Part shown: positions 56,595-64,000 of the stretch, one piece after another
Layout: each line of letters begins with the position of its first letter
Numbering within the stretch: position 1 is the first letter of the stretch
Source: Diphasiastrum complanatum
Taxonomy: Eukaryota; Streptophyta; Lycopodiopsida; Lycopodiales; Lycopodiaceae
Assembly (NCBI GenBank): GCA_029204225.1
Contig: CM055101.1
Span: 45,382,180-45,446,179 of the forward strand
Direction of reading: 5' to 3'
Length of the DNA: 64,000 bases
Position numbers and translations under genes: made by a program
The notes under the pieces: generated by a model
Databases searched by the model: none
What the model was told of the DNA's origin: nothing
The model's input: only the letters and a program-made list of their open reading frames with translations

Positions 56595-56657
56595 CCTGAG
56601 GTAGAAGCCGAGAGAAAGCGTATTGAGGCAAAGAATCCCACTCCAAAGAAACCATTG
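56595..56657 (+). CDS. Protein phosphatase 2C, exon PEVEAERKRIEAKNP
   Basis: A 63-nt phase-0 exon after TTTTGTTCAG, ending CCATTG|GTATAA, reads PEVEAERKRIEAKNPTPKKP plus Leu. Joined to the exon ending in DHK it gives the D-H-K-P-x-x-E-x-E-R-x-R-I-E block conserved in PP2Cs. The next part (G-G-x-W-R-V-x-G-x-L-A-x-S-R-A-x-G-D, with the later metal Asp residues) was not found up to 64000, so the gene should continue beyond the window. Confidence 0.9.
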
Positions 56658-57300
56658 GTATAATCTCCTTGTTTAACTTTTTTACAATCGATTTCCAAGT
56701 CATTTATCTAATATGGTTTTTTTGACTTGAGTGCTCACTATATTTTTGGGTGTCGTAAAAACCTACACTTGATTTGGAATCGTAAAGAAGAATACATAAC
56801 TATGTAACCTCTTGCAAAAGCAAATCATCCTTGCCGGTAAATCTGTTGCATGCCCCCAAAAATGCATGTTTTAGTGTGTAATTCTGCTGAAAATAATCAA
56901 AACTGAAACTTTTGTGCATGTGCATGATTTTTCACAATTTTCAGCCCAAATAGAATGATATATCCTCATCTAGCGGCAAGTGTATGTGACTTCTCATAAC
57001 TCATTGAACTAGAGTTCTCAAAAATCCAAAAATGCATCCTTTATTTTGTGATTTCAGCCAAGACTGATAATGGTACACTCTGATCTTGTGCGATTCCCCT
57101 GGATTAGTTATGTACTAGCAATTTATGCTAGAACAACTCTGGCTGAACACTAAGAAGTATCGGTGGATTATATCATTTTCAAATAGTGTTGAATATAGCT
57201 CTACATAGTCTTTTGTTAGGAATGATGTCAAATGTGAAGCATGTCAGACCAGCACAAGATTATGGGTGCATTGAAGAACTCGCTTAAAAATACATTTGCC
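56658..57300. other. PP2C intron DNA, nothing recognised
   Basis: AT-rich sequence after the donor at 56658. The expected next PP2C exon (G-G-x-W-R-V-x-G, S-R-A-x-G-D) was looked for and not seen. Confidence 0.35.
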
Positions 57301-58160
57301 CTCTAAGCAAAACCGCTCTAGCTCAACAAGGGAGGAGTGTCCCTTCCCAAGTCGAGTGGTAGCTGCCTGTCGCATGATGAAGGTAGGACCAAAGAAAAGT
57401 ATCCCCAAGTAAGTGTAAGAAGAAACTACCTCTTAGGTCTGTTCGTCGAGATTGAGCTCCTGACACTGCATGAAAGCTCGAGAAGTGTTGAAGACCATAA
57501 CCTTGGTCTTCGCAATGTTCACCCCCAATCCCCATCTGGGGCAAAAGCCCTGTAAGCAATCCAGCTGCCTCTGTAGCCCCTCTCTGGTCGGAGATACTAA
57601 TACCACATCATCCACATAAAGGAGGATGGCAATCAAGATATTACCAAGTCTGCAACCAGCTCCACCACACTGTGAGATAACTCCAGCCAGCATGGTTCCA
57701 ATTGATTGCTCGAGTGATGTGACTTTTGCCTGCAATAGGTTCTTCTCATTTACCAAAGAGGCCACCATTCCCTTTTGCTGTGCAATTTCTTGCTTCAAAG
57801 TTTGGAAATCTACCTTGATCTTATCAATATGCCAAGCTGAAAAAAGTTCAGTTGATTTCGAGGGTGTGTACGGAATACTTACTGTAGGTTGTGATTCTTG
57901 GAGGGAGGAAAAACTGGCAGCAGTAGCATAAATAAGAGTGGGGAAAAGAGGAGCAATCCGGGAGGAGCAGATCCAGAGGCAGCAGTACACATAGCGGAGG
58001 CATCGGACGGGGGCAAGGGGTGCTGCCACACAGGCAGGCAGCGTTGCCTCAGCAGGTGCCTCAAAAGGTGGCAGCCCTACTGATGTGGCAGAGAATGCTG
58101 CCACATCAGCAGGAGTGTGGGTGGGGGAGCGGGCAGGTCGGCGGAGTGGCATGGCGCGCG
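57300..58160 (-). pseudogene. LINE copy with ORF1 fused to RT by internal deletion
   Basis: The minus-strand frame 58167-57433 (244 codons) begins right after a CT tract with MRTRAMPLRRPARSPTHTPA, an Ala/Pro-rich ORF1 start. A coiled coil follows (DFQTLKQEIAQQKGMVASLV, NLLQAKVTSLEQSIG) and then, without a stop, RT sequence ISQCGGAGCRLGNILIAILL with catalytic YVDD (57604-57615 region; the related copy has YADD). Endonuclease and the N-terminal half of RT are deleted. It continues in another frame as SSYTYLGILF and stops matching at about 57300. Confidence 0.75.
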
Positions 58161-58169
58161 TGCGCACGC

Positions 58170-58228
<59 letters not shown>

Positions 58229-58285
58229 GAATGTATTAATGTCTACAGAGTGCCCATGAAAAAAAAAAACCTACTAACTGAGAGA
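58170..58285 (-). repeat. (AG/CT)n tract between two LINE ends
   Basis: 58171-58224 is a pure AG run (CT on the minus strand). To its right, 58225-58285 matches the 3' end of the LINE at 58617-58665 (TATTAATGTCT, TGCC, CTACTAA in the same order). On the minus strand the order is therefore LINE 3' end, CT tract, LINE 5' start (58160). Confidence 0.75.
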
Positions 58286-58590
58286 AAAACTGTGTGATTT
58301 GGTGTGAGACACATGGAGGTCTCGGGTGGAGAGCTCTGAATCTGGATGGCCAAGGAAGACGTTGGAGCTTCGGTCGTCAAGCTGGAATGTCAATCTCATT
58401 GTCTGAAATATCTTCTTTGAATCTTTTCTTAAAGAAAAGTGTAATATGTAGCTGGCTGTGGTCAACATCCCGATCCTCTGACAGAAGAGAAGGTCTCAAA
58501 GAGAGCATCTCTCATCTGGATAGCAAACCAACACATCTCGCATTTGGATAGGCAAAGAAGAAACCAAGTGTGAGTGGAATATCCCGAGAG
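58286..58590. other. Unassigned stretch between two LINE copies
   Basis: Part may be the degraded body of the LINE whose 3' end is at 58225. No clear motif. Confidence 0.3.
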
Positions 58591-60276
58591 AGAGAAAGAA
58601 AGAAAGAAAGAAAGCTTTATTAATGTCTTTTCCATGCCAAAAGGCATATAAGACTAGTAAATGTACATGTCAAGTATGTGGTAACCGTAGGAGCGTATGA
58701 AACGTCTCCAAGACTATAACAGAAATACAAATCTAACTGCTATGATCTGAAACTGAAAGCTGAAACTGAAAAGGATGCGATGATATATGAAACATGTGGG
58801 AGCATATATACTGCTAACTGTCATGAATACGGTATGACACTATCATCCAACCTTGTCTCGCTGATGCTATAAAAGGATGTAATACGGGATGGCTGAGAAA
58901 TATGACTCCGCTGGGCTGTTTGACATAGGCCCTATCGTAGAATAAACATTTCTCGTATCATGAGAGCGGCGCATCGAGAGTCCTCATAGGCTAGGAGGGA
59001 TCGTAGGGTGACAGGCGAATCACGAAACAGACAGTGATATATCCCTCTGATCTCGTAATACACCGGGCATCTAAAGATAAAGTGCTCCTCTGACTCCACC
59101 TTATCCAAGGAACAAAACTGACAAATTCGCTCCTCTCGGGGTACCCTGGAATCTCCCTGTCTCAATAGCCAACTGATGTGATGATACGCGGAGCTGTCCC
59201 AATGTAAATCTGAGGCTGTGTGACAATCCCGAGTCCAAATAGTGTGGCAAAACTGGGAACCCTACTATGTCAAGCTCAATGAAGTGAGTCCAGTAATAGG
59301 CGGGTTTAACCCCCAGCTGTCGCCTCCAAGTACGGTCGAGGTATGCTCTATATAAGAAGCGGCTGATATACTGTTGGGTGCCTGAGGGGGGCTCTGTGAT
59401 GGATATGCCAAAGGAATCAAGGAGGAAATGGGATGCCTGTGAGAACCACGACAGTTGGTAGCCCTGGTCATGAAGGAAGTGTGAGGATGCAAGTGAGGCC
59501 CATGTATACCTCGTGTCTGCATCTGGTAGATCCTGAACTCTCTAAATATATGCGATGAGTTGGAAAGCTGCAGCTATCTGAATGGGTGGAATGGCAAACT
59601 TTGCAAGAAGAATCTCGTGCGGAACCGAGGACTTTGCCCGAATCATACGAGCTGGCATGGTGGTCTGTAATCGTGAAATGCTGGCCCAGTGTGATGATGG
59701 AAGACCTGTACACCATGTCTCTGCTGCATACAAGGCTGTGGGAGTGACAATAGTGTCAAAAAGTCGGCACTTACTGTGAGCATCTTTGATGGACTTCCTG
59801 AAGCAGAACCGCTCAAGCTGAACAAGGGAGGAATGCCCCTTCCCAAGTCGAGTGGTGGCTGCTTGTAGCATGCTGAAAGTAGGACCAGAAAAGAGTATTC
59901 CCAAATATGTATACGAGGAAACTACCTTTAAGGCCCGTCCATCAAAGGAGCTCCTGGCGCTGCATGAAGGCTCGAGAAGTGTTGAAGACCATAACCTTGG
60001 TCTGCGCAGTGTTCACCCCCAATCCCCATCTGGTACAGAAACCCTGTAAACAATCTAGCTGCCTCTGTAATCCCTCTCTGGTCATGGATACTAGTACCAC
60101 ATCATCCGCATACAAGAGGATAGCAATCAAGATGGTGCCAAGTCTACAGCCAGCTCCTCCACACTGTGAGATGGCTCGCTCTAACTCATCAATGTACAAT
60201 CCAAAAAGAACCGGCGAAAGAGAGCATCCATGTTTCACCCCAATGGTGCTCCAAATGTGATCAGAGATACCACTAC
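58591..60276 (-). mobile_element. LINE, C-terminal RT to 3' end, with CTTT/CT tail
   Basis: The minus-strand copy runs from RT (60276) through the Cys-rich tail to its 3' end at about 58617, followed by (CTTT)4 and CTCTCTCTC (58616-58586). Its 5' part is interrupted at 60276 by a Gypsy LTR. The sequence parallels 14640-15700 of the plus-strand LINE. Confidence 0.8.
58930..60276 (-). pseudogene. LINE ORF2: RT palm, thumb and zinc-finger tail
   Basis: Reads STIGVKHGCSLSPVLFGLYI, then LIAILLYADDVVLVSMTREG (YADD 60112-60101), WGLGVNTAQTKVMVFNT, SSYTYLGILFSGPTFSM and CRLFDTIVTPTALYAAETWC. Frame changes near 59940 and 59540 follow, then the C-terminal zinc finger RICQFCSLDKVESEEHFIFR with CPVYYEIRG (59120-59030). 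The C-x2-C...H-x(4-5)-C pattern is the zf-RVT type. RT blocks 0-3 and the endonuclease should lie beyond the inserted element, outside the window. Confidence 0.85.
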
Positions 60277-60651
60277 TGTCATGCCCATGAGTGGTCTCGG
60301 GTAGCATGTAGTGAGTCATTGGGGAACTGGATGACGTGGCCCAGATAGGCTACAGAGGTGTCCAGTGAGGTGTCACAGTGCACTACTAGTGGTGCATGGG
60401 CCTTGGAGGGTATAAGTATACCTATTGGGCTCTCACTAGTGTATGCTTGATAGCATGACCGGTAGCAGGATGCTGCTGGTGTGATGCCACACTCCTCTTT
60501 GTGATCGATCTATAGCTTGGGGGCTAGATCCGTTCGATCTAGGTTTGGTTGGGTTGGTTTGTCCACCATCAGGTTCCCTTGTGTTGCTTGTGATTGGCAT
60601 GCTTAGAATAGGATCCTTGGATTGAGGACTTTATATTGGTATTAGAGCCAA

Positions 60652-61790
60652 TTCTGAGCACGTTTTTGCCATTGATTTGTGTTCAAGAGAAATCTCGAAT
60701 TGTGGGGATTTTTCCGTTGTGTGATATGGAATCTAGACACTTTTTCGAGAATTCAGTGGAGTAAGCAATGATGTGGTAAAAGTGCGGATTATGCTTCTGG
60801 TTGATTCCCTTGTTTGAAGTGTGATCGGTTGTGTGGTAAGCGCACTACCAGGTATACAATCGGTTCGATTTTTAGACACTTCATATTGGTTTTCTAGAAG
60901 TAAATTTCCGGTTTTCAATTCACTTGTGTTGTCGTTTACTTCATTAGGGACACTTTTCCATTAGCAACGGGATCAATTAGAGTGAGTGATGGTTTTTACG
61001 ATTTTTTGTTCTTTAAACAGTGATTTAGGTGGTTTTGTTGGCTGTCTTTTGCTTTTTATTGAGCCAGTCTTGGCTTGAATCAGAGGAAAAGCAGGAAAAG
61101 AAGCACAAAAAAGACTAATCACTGGCTGTGAGTGTTGGTGACTTTTTACAGGTTTTGCATGGGGATTCTTTATGGAGTTGCAGGTTTTTGTTGCATTTTC
61201 CAGCAAACTAACATGGGTTTCAGGTTAATGAGCCAGTAAGGCCATCATTGTGGTGGTTTGGGTCATTTAGAAGCCTATTCTGTGTGATGAATGGCCAAAC
61301 CTGCAAATTCTTAGTTCAAAGGAAAATTGGGCAGCATCTACCCTGTTCCTCAGACATAATGTAATCTAAGCCTGCTAAACTGTAAATGTATAATTGCTTA
61401 TGCATTTGTGAATACAAATGGAGGTTTAAGCAAACTTAGCCACATCCTAAAGCAATCCTTATTGCAAAAATAGCAGCAGAAGGCAATTTTTGCATAACGA
61501 AGGATAATTTATACATGATTGAACCAGAGTTCAAGCTTTAGGAGCGCCCATCATCTGTAAAATCGTCCTAAAAGCACTAGTAATCTACTGTAACAGTAGA
61601 AGGATTGCATTTGAAGCTTCGAGCATCTAAAATAGTTAAATAACTGCTTATTGGAAAGCTAAAAAATAGCAGTTATGGGCTTCCATTCCGCCCCTACCAG
61701 CGCCTGACACTGCGCCCTCCAATCTCGGTTCTTCCTGCTTGAAAACGAGTGGGATGGTGAGTGAAACAGCGCGTCTACCTCCATGACCAT

Positions 61791-61870
<80 letters not shown>

Positions 61871-63290
61871 GCTCGGAATGCAGCAGAAGGGGTTTTCTGC
61901 TCGGGCCCCGAAGTTTTTGCTTTGGGAGAGAGGGGTGGGTGGGTGGTTAAACATTTAGTAAACTTTGTGTTTAAGTGGAGTAGGTGGCCATGTTAGGTTG
62001 AGGGCGGGTGGGGAATTGGAAGTTTTTTTTACTATGGATTTTTTTTCGTTTTTTTGGAGTTTTCCATGGACATTCTTTTTAGTAGTTATAGACTACGTAA
62101 CTTAATAGCAATTAAATTCACTATGGAACGTAATGGCCAGAAAAATTTGTGTGAATTAGATTTTGATGCATACATTGGTTTTTCCGCATATTTGTTGCTT
62201 AAGATCCAGTTTGCAAAATCATTGGTATATATTAGATAGCAAGGTATCGTCCGTTAAAAACTACGTTTTTAAGGACATTGCTCTCTCGGAAAGTTTATAC
62301 CCAAAATGACCGAATGTGAGATTTCGGTTTTCATATGCAAATGGATGAATGTAATTCGGGTTAGGGGTGGCAATGTTTGATTGAGTTGAAGTTGGAATTT
62401 TTTATAAATTCCCGAGAACTTCATATACTTGTATTATTATTTGTGACACTTTGATCAGGAAGTGGAGGGCCTTCGTGGCGGAAGAATCTGTGGTATGGGA
62501 CACAGGCAATTCCAAAATGAAGATCTGAAACTAACTGGATCAGTTGACCATGGTATGGTCGTAAGTCTTAGTGATGCCAAATACTATTGGTCATAAAACG
62601 GGTGTTTTGTCGGAAATTTGAGATATTGGTCATGACCCTTTTTGGATATCTCAAATTTACAAAACCGGAAACCCGGCAAGCTATTTCTTTGTAAAGATAT
62701 ATTGGTGAATTTTTTAACACTCATTGACCCAATTTTTTTGTGATTTCTTGGATGGTAATTCTGATTACCCGTTGACCTTGGACGATGTCACAAAAAAGGT
62801 TAATGACGTTTTTTTTTCTAAACGGTTTTCCTTGCTTAAATCTTTAAGAACTCCTTTTTTTTATTTACGGGTCAGTTCTATAGCTTGGTAATAAAGAAGA
62901 TCTTTTGTTAAGTCACTGTGCTGGGACATCATTGGTATTTGCTTACAATGATGCAACACTTCTTTGGCTTTCAAGGTTTTCTCGGATCTCTTCTTTAACT
63001 CATCTCCTGGGCAAATCTTGAATGAATGCGCCCCTTGGAATCTCGTGTTGTTTCCTCTTAAAAAGGGGGAGAAGTAGGAAGAAAAGAGAATTATCAAGGA
63101 GAAACATCGGTCAAAGATTCAAGGAGGAATCTGTTATATCGATGATGGACCTGTTTTATGAATCAGAAACGATAGGATATTTAGATATTACAGAAATCCT
63201 TTGTGGATTATAGTAGATATCTGGTTTGAAGATTTAAAGGGGAGAAATTTAGAAAGTACTCTTGCGGTAGAAAAGTGGCTGATAACAAGT
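60652..63290. other. Interior of the Gypsy derivative, unassigned
   Basis: Apart from the CT microsatellite (61794-61868), no coding block was recognised. A segment at 62458-62575 (after ...GATCAG) is open in one frame, with GGRICGMGHRQFQNEDLKLT, but matches no family I know. Confidence 0.35.
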
Positions 63291-63559
63291 CTGATTGATT
63301 TGTGTCAGAACTTGGAGTTCTATTGCAAGATGGGAGTTTGTTGAAAACTGTTCCTTGCTGGGAGTAGTCAACTTGATCTTAGTATGGACTGAGATCCGTG
63401 GGTTGATGCAAGGAATAATTTATGAGTCATTTTGGATTCATTTACAGATGGGTGTGCATAGAACGAGAACTTTTGGGACTTATCTTTTCCCATGCGGAAA
63501 GGATGGAATGCTATCCCAGAAAACTCAAGAGAGTTGGATAGTTGTTGTTTGCCAAAAGT

Positions 63560-63870
63560 TAGAACCTTAGCTTACCAATTGGAACTTCTGGAAGGATCAC
63601 AAGTGCATCCCATATTTCACGTAAGCCGTCTCAAGAAAAGTTTACGTGAAGGAGAGCATCTTGGATCTGGAGATCAATTGGACCTGTTGGATGAATCATC
63701 GGGTATGTCTCGTCTTGAACCCGTAAAAGATCTTGGATACAAGAACTAAACGATTAAGAAATCGTCTAGTTACTGAGCATCTGGTTCGATGGGAGGGATG
63801 TACGGACGATGATGATTCCTGGAAACAGGAAGGAAGCTTAAGGAGGATCTTTCCCAGTTTTAAGTTCTGA
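63560..63870 (+). pseudogene. Gypsy integrase C-terminus and chromodomain-like end
   Basis: 63567-63749 reads AYQLELLEGSQVHPIFHVSR and LKKSLREGEH, the integrase C-terminal strand and linker. After a frame change near 63740 comes TKRLRNRLVTEHLVRWEGCT then DDSWKQEGSLRRIFPSF and a stop at 63868. This is the usual R-x-R-N-x-x-x-x-E-x-L-V-x-W-x-G end of this Gypsy group, lying 30 bp before the 3' LTR. The rest of pol is absent or unrecognisable. Confidence 0.75.
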
Positions 63871-64000
63871 GGACAGAACTTGAATAAGGGGAGAAGAATG
63901 TCATGCCCATGACTGGTCTTGGGTAGCGTGTCCACGCTACGGACCGGTAGACCAACAACCCGTAAGTTAATTTTGACTATAAGGGAACTGGGGCCCTTAT

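Larger units (their letters stand above)
60277..64000 (+). mobile_element. Ty3/Gypsy derivative inserted in the LINE, 3' LTR cut by window end
   Basis: The 5' LTR is 60277-60635 (TGTCATGCCCATGAGTGGTC) and the primer site TTGGTATTAGAGCCAA follows at 60636-60651. The 3' LTR starts at 63899 with TGTCATGCCCATGACTGG, preceded by the purine tract AATAAGGGGAGAAGAA. The two LTR starts differ at three of the first 33 bases, so the copy is not recent. The 3.2-kb interior has only an integrase end and is otherwise non-coding, including a (CT)36 tract at 61794-61868. It is a non-autonomous copy. Confidence 0.8.

Noticed and set aside
62458..62575. Possible further PP2C exon (GGRICGMGHRQFQNE)
   Set aside because: Preceded by GATCAG, but the sequence does not fit the expected G-G-x-W-R-V-x-G or S-R-A-x-G-D block and has no convincing donor. 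It lies inside the Gypsy derivative.
1..64000. tRNA, rRNA or other structured RNA genes
   Set aside because: None could be recognised by eye. The tRNA-like matches are retroelement primer-binding sites of about 12-16 bases.

Overview
This is a window of plant nuclear DNA dominated by transposable elements. The retrotransposon primer sites match the 3' end of plant initiator tRNA-Met (TGGTATCAGAGC type), the LTR elements are Ty3/Gypsy with chromodomains, the DNA transposons are hAT-like, and the one convincing host gene is a plant-type protein phosphatase 2C (PP2C). Introns above 10 kb and this repeat load suggest a large genome such as a fern, gymnosperm or lycophyte. The sequence alone does not fix the species.

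Layout. 1-4.4 kb holds decayed LINE and Gypsy remnants. 4.4-11.7 kb is a large hAT-like element: a BED-finger transposase gene with a partial tandem duplication and an AT-hook tail, a convergent small charged gene (ORF2), and a terminus made of palindromic repeats ending in CTATG. 11.9-16.7 kb is a non-LTR retrotransposon (LINE) starting next to a (CT)n tract, plus a second LINE fragment. 17.4-18.0 kb is a Gypsy integrase remnant, and several tandem repeats follow. From 23.36 kb to at least 56.66 kb runs the PP2C gene on the plus strand. I reconstruct six coding exons at 23360-23530, 23841-23887, 34850-34908, 45001-45100, 45348-45442 and 56595-56657. Their splice phases agree and their order follows the PP2C fold. 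The gene is incomplete at both ends.

Three of its introns are 10-11 kb and filled with nested elements: hAT-like non-autonomous elements, an LTR family with repeated TGACACGTGTCA-like motifs (33.2 kb plus strand; 38.1-41.6 kb minus strand), a complete but decayed Gypsy element at 28431-32484, chimeric or deleted chromovirus derivatives (35.5-38 kb, 43.1-44.2 kb, 47.7-53.2 kb, 53.2-55.2 kb) and a foldback element at 32719-33200. The last 7 kb contains two minus-strand LINE copies (57.3-60.3 kb). One is split by a Gypsy derivative whose 5' LTR starts at 60277 and whose 3' LTR starts at 63899 and runs off the window.

The most interesting structure is the hAT-like family. At least eight termini share CATAG/CTATG ends. 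Three complete copies have 8-bp target duplications (one of them imperfect). Each copy or subfamily carries its own cluster of short palindromic subterminal repeats (GGTACCGCGGATCC, GAATCGCGATTC, TTCCGGAACG, GAACCGTGG, GAAACGCG, GCGTCCGGACGC, GGAACTTCC types). Two unlike subfamilies carry the same small charged ORF2 at nearly the same distance from the right end, so ORF2 looks like a regular part of the element.
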